DNA from: Burkholderia guangdongensis
Lineage (GTDB): Bacteria > Pseudomonadota > Gammaproteobacteria > Burkholderiales > Burkholderiaceae
DNA length: 64,000 nt
Assembly (NCBI RefSeq): GCF_013403875.1
Contig: NZ_JACBNX010000027.1
Location: 57,770 to 121,769 of the forward strand
Direction: 5' to 3'
In this document: piece by piece, positions 42,605-51,409 of the stretch
Layout: each line of letters opens with the position of its first letter
How positions within the stretch are numbered: position 1 is the first letter of the stretch
Notes under the pieces: generated by a model
Told to the model about the DNA's origin: nothing
Seen by the model: the letters and a program-made list of their open reading frames with translations, nothing else
The model's database searches: none
Translations under genes and position numbers: made by a program

Positions 42605-44020
42605 ATGACCGTGTCCACTCCGGCTCCCGCTTCCACGCTTGCCCGCACCGCCGCCCCGCGCCGCGCGCATTCGATCCGCCGCACCGTGCTGACCGCGTGC
42701 GCGGCGCTCGCCGGCTACGCGGCGTTCGCGCTCGCGTTCCCCGCGCACGTTCCGGCCGCGATCGGCGATCGCGTCGAGAACCTGACCGGCGCGAATCCGC
42801 ATCCGGTCGTGCTGAAGCGGCCGCCCGTCGCGCCGCTCAGCGCGGTCGCGCAGCTCGGGCGCGCGCTGTTCGCCGATCCGTCGCTGTCCGCGTCGGGCCG
42901 CCAGTCGTGCGCGTCGTGCCATAGCCCCGATCGCGCGTACGGTCCGCCGAACGGTCTCGCCGCGCAGCCGGGCGGGCTCGCGATGACGCAGCAGGGCTAC
43001 CGGCCGCCGCCGTCGCTGATGTATCTGTACCGGCAGCCGAACTTCAGCATCGGCCCCGATGCGTCGGAGAACGACGATGCCGCGAGCGTCGCGCAGCAGG
43101 CCGCGTCGGCGGCCGGCGTCGTGAAGGAGCAGAAGGTTGCGGGCACCGCCGCCGCGCCGCAGCTCGTCCCACAGGGCGGCCTGTTCTGGGACGGCCGCGC
43201 GGACACGTTGCAGCAGCAGGCGTTCGGCCCGCTGCTGAACCCGGTCGAGATGGCGAACGCGAGCGTCGGCGAGGTTGCGAAGAAGCTGGACCGCGCGCCG
43301 TATCGCGACGCGTTCCGGCAACTGTTCGGCGCGCGGATCTTCGACGACGTGCGGATGGCCGTCGCCGAGGCGATGTTCGCGATCGCGCGCTATCAGGTCG
43401 AGGATCCGTCGTTCCATCCATACGACAGCAAGTACGACCGCTGGCTCGAGGGGCGCGCGAATCTCACGCGCGCCGAGTTGCGTGGGCTGCGGCTGTTCAA
43501 CGATCCGAAGAAGGCCAACTGTGCGGGTTGCCATCTGTCGAAGCCCGGCGCGGACGGGCTGCCGCCGATGTTCACCGACTACCAGTACGAGGCGCTCGGC
43601 GCGCCGCGCAATCGCGCGCTCGCGGCGAACCGCGATCCGTCGTTCCACGATCTCGGCATCTGCGGCCCGTTCCGGCAGGATCTGAAGGACCAGACGCAGT
43701 ATTGCGGGATGTTCCTGACGCCGACGCTGCGCAACGCGGCAACGCGCCATGTGTTCTTCCACAACGGCGTGTTCCATACGCTCGATCAGGTGATGGCGTT
43801 CTACAACGAGCGCAACATCGCGCCGCAGAAATTCTATCCGCGCGGCCCGGACGGCAAGATCGACGCGTTCGACGACATTCCGCCGAAGTACCGCGCGAAC
43901 ATCGACTTCACCGACGCGCCGTTCGACCGCAAGCCCGGCGACGCGCCCGCGATGAGCGCGCAGGACATCCGCGACATCGAGGCGTTCCTGAATACGCTGG
44001 TCGACGCGCCGGCGCATTGA
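42605..44020 (+). CDS. Diheme cytochrome c peroxidase/MauG-like enzyme, cassette A
   Basis: A 471-residue periplasmic enzyme. Two c-type haem motifs, CASCH (N-terminal domain) and CAGCH (C-terminal domain), place it in the bacterial cytochrome c peroxidase/MauG superfamily; a TLRNAATRHVFFHNG segment is also conserved. An N-terminal hydrophobic stretch (about 28-47) serves as signal or anchor. Related enzymes from Burkholderia (BthA type) form unusual bis-Fe(IV) states. Paired with the phosphoesterase upstream; the substrate of the pair is not known. Confidence 0.88.
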   Translation: MTVSTPAPASTLARTAAPRRAHSIRRTVLTACAALAGYAAFALAFPAHVPAAIGDRVENLTGANPHPVVLKRPPVAPLSAVAQLGRALFADPSLSASGRQSCASCHSPDRAYGPPNGLAAQPGGLAMTQQGYRPPPSLMYLYRQPNFSIGPDASENDDAASVAQQAASAAGVVKEQKVAGTAAAPQLVPQGGLFWDGRADTLQQQAFGPLLNPVEMANASVGEVAKKLDRAPYRDAFRQLFGARIFDDVRMAVAEAMFAIARYQVEDPSFHPYDSKYDRWLEGRANLTRAELRGLRLFNDPKKANCAGCHLSKPGADGLPPMFTDYQYEALGAPRNRALAANRDPSFHDLGICGPFRQDLKDQTQYCGMFLTPTLRNAATRHVFFHNGVFHTLDQVMAFYNERNIAPQKFYPRGPDGKIDAFDDIPPKYRANIDFTDAPFDRKPGDAPAMSAQDIRDIEAFLNTLVDAPAH

Positions 44021-44060
44021 GCGACGGCGCGCGGTGGATGGGTAGGCAGGCGAGCAGACG

Positions 44061-45308
44061 TCAGCGCGGCGCGTCCAGGTAGCTGATCCGCTCCGGCTCG
44101 CGCCGCATGATCACCGCGCCGCCGCGGATCGACACGAGCGGCTTCGCCTGCCGGCGCAGTGCGTCGTAGTCGCCGTCCGCGTCGAGCACGATCAGGTTCG
44201 CCGGCCGGCCGACGTCGATCCCGTAGCGCTCGCCGAGATGCATCGTCCTCGCGCTATGGTCGGTCACGAAATCGAGGCAGCGTTGCAGATCGTCGTAGCC
44301 CATCATGTGGCAGATGTGCAGCCCGGCGTCGAGCACGCGCAGGATGTTGCCGTTGCCGAGCGGATACCACGGATCGCGGATCGAATCCTGCCCGAAGCAT
44401 ACGTTGATGCCCGCGCGATCGAGCTCCGCGACGCGCGTGAGCCCGCGCCGCTTCGGGAACGTGTCGAAGCGCCCCTGCAGATGGATGCTCTCGGTCGGGC
44501 ACGAGATGAAGCTGATTCCGGAGCGCTTCAGCAGCCGGAACAGCTTCGAGCAGTACGCGTTGTCGTACGAACCCATCGCGGTCGTGTGGCTCGCGGTGAC
44601 GCGCGCGCCCATCCCGCGCACGCGCGCCTGCTCGGCGAGCACCTCGAGAAAGCGCGAATGCGGATCGTCGGTCTCGTCGCAATGCACATCGACGAGGCAG
44701 CCGGTGCGCTCCGCGAGATCCATCAGGAAGTGGATCGAGCTGACGCCCTGCTCGCGCGTGTTCTCGAAATGCGGAATCCCGCCGACGACGTCGGCGCCCA
44801 TCTCGATCGCGCGTGCCATCAGCGTGCGGCCGCCGTCGAACGATTCGATTCCCTCCTGCGGGAACGCGACGATCTGCAGGTCGATCAGCGCGCGCGCCTC
44901 CTCCCGCACTTCGAGCATCGCCTGCAATGCCGCGAGCGACGGATCCGTCACGTCGACGTGCGTGCGCACGTGCTGGATCCCGTGATCCCGCAGCATGCCG
45001 ATCGCCGCGTGCGCGCGGGCCTTCGTGTCGGCGTGCGTGATCGTCGCCTTGCGCTGCGCCCAGCGCTCGATCCCCTCGAACAACGTGCCGCTCATGTTCC
45101 ATTCGGGCTCGCCGGCGGTCAGCACCGCGTCGAGGTGAATGTGCGGCTCGACCAGCGGCGCGATCGTGAGGCGGCCGCCGGCATCGACGTCGTCGGGCCG
45201 GGCGGCAAGCGGGCCGGGTTGTGGGTCGATCCGGGAGATGTCGCCCGCTTCGATAGCGATCGTATGCAGACCTTCGCGGCCGCGAAGCAGCGCGTTGACG
45301 ACGTTCAT
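44061..45308 (-). CDS. codA: Cytosine deaminase-like amidohydrolase
   Basis: A 415-residue metal-dependent amidohydrolase. Metal ligands fit the CodA family: EPHIHLD (H-x-H), VHCDETDD (H and catalytic E), a later SHTTAM histidine and FGQDSIRDPW (D). CodA deaminates cytosine to uracil; related members act on other pyrimidines or on isoguanine. AGGA stands 8 nt before ATG 45308. No codB permease is adjacent. Upstream lie a 7-bp tandem repeat and a transporter relic. Confidence 0.85.
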   Translation of the reverse strand: MNVVNALLRGREGLHTIAIEAGDISRIDPQPGPLAARPDDVDAGGRLTIAPLVEPHIHLDAVLTAGEPEWNMSGTLFEGIERWAQRKATITHADTKARAHAAIGMLRDHGIQHVRTHVDVTDPSLAALQAMLEVREEARALIDLQIVAFPQEGIESFDGGRTLMARAIEMGADVVGGIPHFENTREQGVSSIHFLMDLAERTGCLVDVHCDETDDPHSRFLEVLAEQARVRGMGARVTASHTTAMGSYDNAYCSKLFRLLKRSGISFISCPTESIHLQGRFDTFPKRRGLTRVAELDRAGINVCFGQDSIRDPWYPLGNGNILRVLDAGLHICHMMGYDDLQRCLDFVTDHSARTMHLGERYGIDVGRPANLIVLDADGDYDALRRQAKPLVSIRGGAVIMRREPERISYLDAPR

Positions 45309-45370
45309 GGGCGATCCTGGCTTCGAGTGGGAGGACGATGGAGGCGGCGACGCGAAAGCCGTGCCGCTGC

Positions 45371-45398
45371 GAGCGTCGAGCGTCGAGCGTCGAGCGTC
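45371..45398. repeat. Four copies of a 7-bp tandem repeat
   Basis: GAGCGTC is repeated four times without mismatch, followed by GAGC. It lies 63-90 bp upstream of the cytosine deaminase-like start and could alter promoter spacing if copy number varies. Confidence 0.85.
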
Positions 45399-45435
45399 GA
45401 GCAATGTGACGCATCATATCGCCGAACGTCGCGCG

Positions 45436-45558
45436 GCAGCCGCCGCGTTGACCGTGCGCGGCGCGCTGTTGTTCGGGCTGCTGGTGACCGCCCTCTACTC
45501 GCCGGTGTGGACGAGTGCGGTCCATTCCGGCCTCGACTTCGCGATCGCGGCCGTCGGG
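45436..45558 (+). pseudogene. Relic of a chromate transporter (ChrA) C-terminal segment
   Basis: In one frame the stretch reads ALTVRGALLFGLLVTALYSP, then VWTSAVHSGLDFAIAAVG. This resembles the penultimate helix and following loop of ChrA-type transporters (ALY-x-PVWTSAV ... DFA-A). No start, no further ChrA sequence and no gene of normal length surround it; the frame runs on into unrelated sequence. It is best read as a deletion remnant. The match was made by eye. Confidence 0.5.
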
Positions 45559-45619
45559 TGCGAGAGACGAGCGAAGACCGGGCGCACTGCACGGCGCCCG
45601 GCCCCGCTCGCTTCGTTCG

Positions 45620-47137
45620 TCAGCGATTCGACGGGAAGCTGAACATCGTGCCTTCACGCACGCCGGCCGACGGCCAGCGCTGCGTGATCGTCTTGCGCTT
45701 CGTGTAGAAACGCACCGCGTCCGGGCCGTACGCGTGCAGATCGCCGAACAGCGAACGCTTCCAGCCGCCGAACGAGTGATACGCGACCGGCACCGGCAGC
45801 GGCACGTTGATGCCGACCATCCCGACCTGGATGTGATCGCTGAAATAGCGCGCGGCCTCGCCGTCGCGCGTGAACAGGCACGTGCCGTTGCCGTACTCGT
45901 GCGCGTCGATCAGCGCCATCGCGTCGTCGAGCGACTTCACGCGGATCACACCGAGCACCGGCCCGAAGATCTCGTGCTGATAGATCGGCATGCCCGGCTT
46001 CACGTTGTCGAACAGGCACGGGCCGAGGTAATAACCGTCCTCGTGGCCGTCGATCTTCATGCCGCGGCCGTCGACGACGAGCGTCGCGCCCGCCGCAACG
46101 CCGGCGTCGACGAAGCCCGTGACCTTCTCGAAGTGCTGCTTCGTGACGAGCGGGCCCATGTCGACGCCTTCGCCGGTGCCCGGGCCGACCTTCATCTTCG
46201 CGATCTCGGCCTTGAGCCCTTCGACGACCTTGTCGGCAGTCTCATCGCCGATCGCGACGACGAGCGGCACCGCCATGCAGCGCTCGCCGCACGAGCCGTA
46301 CGCCGCGCCCATCAGCGCGTTCACCGCGTTGCCGATGTCCGCGTCCGGCATCACGACCGCGAAGTTCTTCGCGCCGCCGAGCGCCTGCACGCGCTTGCCG
46401 TGCGCGCAGCCGGTCGTGTAGATGTATTCGGCGATCGGCGTCGAGCCGACGAAGCTCACCGCCTTCACGTCCGGCGCGGTCAGGATCGCGTCGACCGCTT
46501 CCTTGTCGCCGTTCACGACGTTCAGCACGCCCGGCGGCAGGCCCGCTTCGAGCGCGAGTTCGGCCATCCGCAGCGTCGACGACGGCGTGCGCTCCGACGG
46601 CTTCAGCACGAACGTGTTGCCGCATGCGACGGCCATCGGCCACATCCACAGCGACACCATCACCGGGAAGTTGAACGGCGTGATCCCCGAGACGACGCCG
46701 AGCGCCTGATACTCGCTCCACGAATCGATCGACGGGCCGACGTTCCGGCTGTGCTCGCCCTTCAGCAGTTCGGTCACGTAGCTCGCGTACTCGACGTTCT
46801 CGATCCCGCGCTGCAGTTCGCCCATCGCGTCGGCGAGCACCTTGCCGTGCTCGGCGGTGATCAGCGCGCACAGCTCGTCCGCGTGCTCCTCGAGCAGCGT
46901 CTTGAAGCGGCTCATCACGCGCGCGCGCTTCAGCGGCGGCGTGTTGCGCCATGCGGGGAACGCGGCCTTCGCGGATGCGACCGCCGCTGCGACGGTCGAC
47001 TGGTCGGCGAGCGCGACGCTCTTGGTCGACGCGCCGGTCGCCGGATCGAACACCGGCTGCACGCGGGTGCCGCCTTCGACGCGCTTGCCGTCGATCAGGT
47101 GGCCGATGGTGGAGGTGACGTTGCTGTCGTGTTTCAT
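45620..47137 (-). CDS. mmsA: CoA-acylating methylmalonate/malonate-semialdehyde dehydrogenase
   Basis: A 505-residue aldehyde dehydrogenase of the MmsA group. The nucleophile is C287 in GSCGERCMAV; the ITPFNFPVM and EIFGPVLGVIR motifs and the MWPMAVACGNTFVLKPSE segment are typical. It converts methylmalonate or malonate semialdehyde to propionyl- or acetyl-CoA. The gene upstream on the same strand (78 nt) is an omega-amino-acid aminotransferase, so the pair fits beta-alanine breakdown (BauA/BauC type). Confidence 0.92.
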   Translation of the reverse strand: MKHDSNVTSTIGHLIDGKRVEGGTRVQPVFDPATGASTKSVALADQSTVAAAVASAKAAFPAWRNTPPLKRARVMSRFKTLLEEHADELCALITAEHGKVLADAMGELQRGIENVEYASYVTELLKGEHSRNVGPSIDSWSEYQALGVVSGITPFNFPVMVSLWMWPMAVACGNTFVLKPSERTPSSTLRMAELALEAGLPPGVLNVVNGDKEAVDAILTAPDVKAVSFVGSTPIAEYIYTTGCAHGKRVQALGGAKNFAVVMPDADIGNAVNALMGAAYGSCGERCMAVPLVVAIGDETADKVVEGLKAEIAKMKVGPGTGEGVDMGPLVTKQHFEKVTGFVDAGVAAGATLVVDGRGMKIDGHEDGYYLGPCLFDNVKPGMPIYQHEIFGPVLGVIRVKSLDDAMALIDAHEYGNGTCLFTRDGEAARYFSDHIQVGMVGINVPLPVPVAYHSFGGWKRSLFGDLHAYGPDAVRFYTKRKTITQRWPSAGVREGTMFSFPSNR

Positions 47138-47215
47138 GGTTCGGATGCTTCCTGTGATCTTTCGTGAATTCGGATATCGGGAACGGGCCGTCGCCCGCGC
47201 GAGGATACGCGCGGA

Positions 47216-48577
47216 TCAGTCCACTTCGTTCAGCGCGTCGGACAGCGCGTTGACCAGGTTGTCGATTTCGCGCTTCTCCGAGATGAACGGCGGCGCAAGC
47301 TGGATCGTATCGCCGCCGTAGCGCACGTAGAAGCCCTTCGCCCAGCAGCGCATCGCGATTTCGTACGGGCGGCGCGCCGGCTCGCCCGGCAGCGCGGCGA
47401 TCGTGATACCCGCCGCGAGGCCGTAGTTGCGGATGTCGGCGATATGGCGCTGGCCCTTCAGCCCGTGCACGGCCGCCTCGAAGTGCGGTGCGAGCTCGCG
47501 CACACGGCCGATCGCGTCGTCCTTCACCAGCAGGTCGAGCGCCGCGACGCCGGCCGCGCACGCGACCGGATGCGCGGAATACGTGTAGCCGTGCGGGAAC
47601 TCGAGCATGTAGTCGGGGCCGCCGGCCGCCATGAACGTGTCGTAGATCTCCTTCGTCGCGATCACGCCGCCGAGCGGCTGCGTGCCGTTCGTCACCTGCT
47701 TCGCGAAGTTCAGGATGTCCGGCGTCACGCCGAACGCCTCGGCGCCCGTCATCGCGCCCGCGCGCCCGAAGCCGGTGATCACCTCGTCGAAAATCAGCAG
47801 GATGTCGTGCGCGGTGCAGATCTCGCGCAGACGCTGCAGATAGCCCTTCGGCGGAATGATCACGCCGGCCGAGCCTGCGAACGGCTCGACGATCACCGCG
47901 GCGATGTTCGACGCGTCGTGCAGCGCGATCAGGTCGAGCAGGCGGTCCGCGAGGTCGGCGCCGTTCTCGGGCATGCCGCGCGTGAACGCGTTCGCGGCGA
48001 TCTGCGTGTGCGGCAGGAAGTCCGCGTCGACCGCGTGGCCGAACAGCTTGCGGTTCGCGCCGATCCCGCCGACCGAGATCCCGCCGAAGTTCACGCCGTG
48101 GTAACCCTTCTCGCGGCCGATCAGGCGGGTCTTCGTGCCCTTGCCCTTCGCGCGCCAGTACGCGCGGGCCATCTTCAGCGACGTGTCCGCCGATTCCGAG
48201 CCGGAGCCGGTGAAGAACACATAGTCGAGGCCGGCCGGCGTCAGTGCCTTGATCTTGTTCGCGAGCTCGAACGACTTCGGATGGCCGAACTGGAACGCCG
48301 GCGCGTAGTCGAGCTGCGCGATCTGGCGGCTGACCGCTTCGACAATCTCGGTGCGGCCATGCCCGAGACCCGTGCACCAGAGGCCCGACAGCCCGTCGAA
48401 AATCTTGCGGCCCTCGGCATCCGTGTAATACGCGTCCTTCGCGGACACGATCATGCGCGGATCGGCCTTGAACTGCCGGTTGGCGGTGAACGGCATCCAG
48501 TGCGCGTCGAGCCACGCGGCATCGGTGCGCACGGCGGTGTCTTCCTGTTGTTGCTGCGGTGCGGTCTGAACGGTCAT
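47216..48577 (-). CDS. Omega-amino acid (beta-alanine)-pyruvate aminotransferase
   Basis: A 453-residue class III PLP-dependent transaminase. Marks are DGLSGLWCTGLGHGR, the YVFFTGSGSESADTSLKMA cofactor loop, IFDEVITGFGR, and the PLP-lysine region FAKQVTNGTQPLGG. With mmsA downstream it would turn beta-alanine into malonate semialdehyde and then acetyl-CoA. It is divergent from a LysR regulator with a palindrome between. Confidence 0.9.
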   Translation of the reverse strand: MTVQTAPQQQQEDTAVRTDAAWLDAHWMPFTANRQFKADPRMIVSAKDAYYTDAEGRKIFDGLSGLWCTGLGHGRTEIVEAVSRQIAQLDYAPAFQFGHPKSFELANKIKALTPAGLDYVFFTGSGSESADTSLKMARAYWRAKGKGTKTRLIGREKGYHGVNFGGISVGGIGANRKLFGHAVDADFLPHTQIAANAFTRGMPENGADLADRLLDLIALHDASNIAAVIVEPFAGSAGVIIPPKGYLQRLREICTAHDILLIFDEVITGFGRAGAMTGAEAFGVTPDILNFAKQVTNGTQPLGGVIATKEIYDTFMAAGGPDYMLEFPHGYTYSAHPVACAAGVAALDLLVKDDAIGRVRELAPHFEAAVHGLKGQRHIADIRNYGLAAGITIAALPGEPARRPYEIAMRCWAKGFYVRYGGDTIQLAPPFISEKREIDNLVNALSDALNEVD

Positions 48578-48644
48578 GTCATCGGCGCGGCGCGCCCCTC
48601 CTCGGTGATGATGTTGCGCATTGTCGAGTGGCCGATTAGTCTTT

Positions 48645-48668
48645 TGAATATCGCAATATCAATATTCA
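48645..48668. promoter_or_regulatory. Candidate LysR operator in the divergent region
   Basis: TGAATAT (48645-48651) and ATATTCA (48662-48668) are perfect arms with a 10-nt spacer, in the 102-bp region between the aminotransferase and LysR genes. AT-rich dyads of this kind with T-N11-A cores are typical LysR sites. Confidence 0.5.
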
Positions 48669-48679
48669 CTTGCGCAACC

Positions 48680-49642
48680 ATGCAAGCAAAGAAACCGAAG
48701 AGTCGCGCGCTGCTCGGGCAGTTGAGCGACATGGATCTGCGGCTGCTGCGGGTCTTCAAGGGCGTCGTGCAATGCGGCGGGATGGCGGCGGCCGAACTGG
48801 AGCTGAACATCGGAATCTCGACGATCAGCCGGCACGTGAAGGATCTCGAGACGCGCCTCGGCCTCGTGCTGTGCCGGCGCGGCCGCGCGGGCTTCACGCT
48901 GACGCCCGAGGGGCAGACCGTCTACGAGGAGACACTGCGGCTGCTCGCGTCGATGGAGGCGTTCAGGAGCCGGATCGACGGGATTCACGACCGGATGGGC
49001 GGCGAACTGCATATCGCGGTGTTCGACAAGACCGCGACGAACCCGCGCGCGCGGCTCGGCGACGCAATCCGCCGGTTCGCGGACGAGGCGCCGGACGTCG
49101 TGCTGAATCTGCACGTCGCGTCGATCAACGAGGTCGAGCGCGGGGTCATCGACGGCAGTTATCAGGTCGGGATCATCCCGGTGCATCGCAACTCGGGCAG
49201 TCTCGTATACGCGGATCTGTTCGACGAGCGGATGCTGCTGTACTGCGGCGCGCAGCATCCGCTGTTCGACCGGCCGCACGGCAAGCTCACGTGGAGCGCG
49301 ATCCGCAAGCATGCGTTCGTCGGGCTCGGCTTTCATTCGCCCAACATGGAGCTGAGCCATCGCGCGAAGCTCACGCGCAGCGCGACCGCGTTCGATCAGG
49401 AAGCGATGGCGACGCTGATCCTGTCGGGGCGGTATCTCGGGTTTCTGCCCGATCACTATGCGGAGAGTTTCGAGCGAAAGGGGCTGATGCAGCCGATCGC
49501 GCCGGAGCGGTTTCATTACGCGTGCCGGTTCGTCAGCCTGCTCAGGCGCTCGCCGCGGCCGTCGCGGGCGGCGCTGCTGTTTCAGGCGTGTCTGGAGGAC
49601 GCGCATGCGGGGGGGGAGGCAGTCGCGGCGACCGGCGGATAG
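48680..49642 (+). CDS. LysR-family transcriptional regulator
   Basis: A 320-residue regulator. The winged helix-turn-helix is near the start (LRVFKGVVQCGGMAAAELELN, STISRHVKDLETRLG) and a type 2 periplasmic-binding-like domain follows. It probably activates the divergent beta-alanine operon with beta-alanine or a product as inducer; that is inferred from position. ATG 48680 lacks a good Shine-Dalgarno. Confidence 0.9.
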   Translation: MQAKKPKSRALLGQLSDMDLRLLRVFKGVVQCGGMAAAELELNIGISTISRHVKDLETRLGLVLCRRGRAGFTLTPEGQTVYEETLRLLASMEAFRSRIDGIHDRMGGELHIAVFDKTATNPRARLGDAIRRFADEAPDVVLNLHVASINEVERGVIDGSYQVGIIPVHRNSGSLVYADLFDERMLLYCGAQHPLFDRPHGKLTWSAIRKHAFVGLGFHSPNMELSHRAKLTRSATAFDQEAMATLILSGRYLGFLPDHYAESFERKGLMQPIAPERFHYACRFVSLLRRSPRPSRAALLFQACLEDAHAGGEAVAATGG

Positions 49643-49675
49643 AGGCTGGAGACCGGCACGGCCGGTGCGCCGATC

Positions 49676-50227
49676 TCAATGCGCGTCGACGGGCAACCTC
49701 CTGCTGCGATCCCGGTTTTGGGTGGAGGCGCCCAGGCTCAACACGAATTCCGTCACGATCGTTTCGATTTCCTTGGATTGAGTCGGCGGCAATTTGACCT
49801 TCTTGATCCGCGCAATGACCGCCTTTACGTCTTCGGATGCGGATGCGGACGGTCCTTTCCGGCGCGTCGGCGCCTTGGTCGATGCGCGGCTTTTTTGCTC
49901 GTCCGCTTCATCGCTTCCCGGCGCGTCGGGCATCATGCCTTCCAGACCGAAATGCAACTGCATGCCGAGTGCGGCTGCAGCGCTTGCCAGAGTCGTGAGC
50001 GTCAGGCTCGTATCAGTTTCGTCGAGCAAGCGATTGAGCGCCGCGCGGCTCGTCTTCATGCGAGCCGCCATCTCCGTTTTGGTGATTTTCTGCGCCTTCA
50101 TCGCCTGCTCGATCTGCCATGCGATGACGCGCTTGATCGCAATTGCGGTTACTTCCTCGAGAAGACCTTCCTCCTCGAGGAAACTGTCGAAATCACTTCC
50201 GATGTGCTTATTATTTTTGCGTTGCAT
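49676..50227 (-). CDS. HigA-like XRE-family antitoxin with long C-terminal extension
   Basis: A 183-residue protein. Residues 1-100 match HigA-type antitoxins of the Gp49 toxin systems (FDSFLEEEGLLEEVTAIAIK; helix-turn-helix TKTEMAARMKTSRAALNRLL). The last 80 residues are unusual: a Ser/Thr/Lys-rich linker, then an AVIARIKKVKLPPTQSKEIE helix pair. GGAG 6 nt before ATG 50227 sets the start. It follows the truncated toxin gene by 78 nt and probably represses the operon through the operator at 50575-50592. Confidence 0.8.
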   Translation of the reverse strand: MQRKNNKHIGSDFDSFLEEEGLLEEVTAIAIKRVIAWQIEQAMKAQKITKTEMAARMKTSRAALNRLLDETDTSLTLTTLASAAAALGMQLHFGLEGMMPDAPGSDEADEQKSRASTKAPTRRKGPSASASEDVKAVIARIKKVKLPPTQSKEIETIVTEFVLSLGASTQNRDRSRRLPVDAH

Positions 50228-50305
50228 ATCGCACTCCATTGCGCTACTGCGTTTGCTGCTGCCTGTTTGCCCGTCGCGCGCTGCAAGCGGCGCGGGCTCT
50301 GCCGA

Positions 50306-50542
50306 TCAGCGTTCCGCCTTGACCAGCTTCATACGATATTTCGCGGTATCGATGTCATCCTGCGGAGTCGACTGTGACTTCTTGATGAACCCGTGCAGCA
50401 GAACCATCGTGTCCGCGTCGATCTTCCTCGTATCCGGCCCCTCAAGCGTCTTGAGCCATTCCTTTGCTGGCTCCTTTCCCGTTGTCGTCTGGAAGAACCT
50501 GACTTCCAGCCTGACCGCTTCAGTTTCTTGTTGTTTCGCCAT
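50306..50542 (-). pseudogene. HigB/Gp49-like toxin with a large in-frame internal deletion
   Basis: A 78-residue remnant. The N-terminal piece (VRFFQTTTGKEPAKEWLKTL) and the C-terminal piece (MVLLHGFIKKSQSTPQDD) match the two ends of PF05973-type RelE/HigB toxins. The middle, normally about 40 residues with the strands that hold catalytic basic residues, is absent; GPDTRKIDAD runs straight into the last strand. The frame is kept. The toxin is therefore probably inactive, while the antitoxin and operator look intact. ATG 50542 lies 30 nt after the -10. Confidence 0.75.
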
Positions 50543-50572
50543 AAACCGCAGCCCGATGTGACTCAGACACGA

Positions 50573-50600
50573 ATTGTACCAAAATTGGTACATTCATCAA
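50573..50600 (-). promoter_or_regulatory. Toxin-antitoxin promoter with operator in the spacer
   Basis: On the minus strand TTGATG (50595-50600) and TACAAT (50573-50578) are 16 bp apart. TGTACCAA (50575-50582) and TTGGTACA (50585-50592) form an 8-bp inverted repeat with an AA centre, covering the spacer and -10. The placement fits autorepression by the antitoxin. Confidence 0.65.
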
Positions 50601-50756
50601 GGCTTCGACGGAAGGATTTTGAAAGCAAATCGCCCGATATCCATCCGCACGATCATCGACTCGCCGATTTCGTCGGCACGAACCTGTCACATTGGTAAAC
50701 TTGATCACCCAACGCAACTCCACGACTACTCGGTCCCACACCACCCGCCTTTCGAC

Positions 50757-51227
50757 ATGTCCGCTCTCCCCCCCATCGCCTGCCTCCCCGACGACGCGCT
50801 CCCCTGGCTGCCGATGCACGCCGACCTGCCGGGCCTCGCGATCAAGTACCTGCACATCGACGCGGCCGAAGACACGCTGACCGCGCTGCTGCGTATGCCG
50901 GCCGGCCGCCCGCTGCCGCGGCATCGCCACGAAGGCCGCGTATTCGTCTACACATTGCAGGGCGCATGGCGCTACCGCGAATACGACTGGGTCGCGCATG
51001 CCGGCTCGACCGTGCTCGAACCGGCCGGCTCGATCCACACACCGGAAACGCTCGCCGACCAGCCCGGCGACGTGATCACGTTCAACGTGATGCGCGGCGA
51101 CCTCGTGCTGCTCGACGACGACGGCCGCGAAACCGCCCGAGAAAACTGCCGGGTCGCGCTGCTGCGCCAGCGCAGGCACGCGCGCAGCGCGCCGCCGGGC
51201 GCGGCGGCGCCGTTCGTCACGCGCTGA
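50757..51227 (+). CDS. Cupin-domain protein, 2,4'-dihydroxyacetophenone dioxygenase-like
   Basis: A 156-residue single cupin. The metal-site motif is LPRHRHEGRVFVYTLQG (H-x-H and a later E), followed by WRYREYDWVAHAGSTVLEP and a GSIHTPETL second cupin motif. This pattern resembles the 2,4'-dihydroxyacetophenone dioxygenase family, iron enzymes that cut an aromatic ketone side chain, but small cupins are hard to assign. ATG 50757 is the most likely start. It begins to the right of, and reads away from, the toxin-antitoxin promoter. Confidence 0.75.
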   Translation: MSALPPIACLPDDALPWLPMHADLPGLAIKYLHIDAAEDTLTALLRMPAGRPLPRHRHEGRVFVYTLQGAWRYREYDWVAHAGSTVLEPAGSIHTPETLADQPGDVITFNVMRGDLVLLDDDGRETARENCRVALLRQRRHARSAPPGAAAPFVTR

Positions 51228-51409
51228 ACGCGAGACGCCGCAATCAACCGAAATAATTCGCAATCAATCGCCGTCCAACCTGACACGTTCCCGACACGAA
51301 CCTGAACGCACCATTGACGCGGACGCCCGTCCGATCGGCGCCCGGGCCACGCGCCTGCCCACCACACGAGAACCGTCACACCGGAACAACAGGTACGAAC
51401 AGGTACGCA

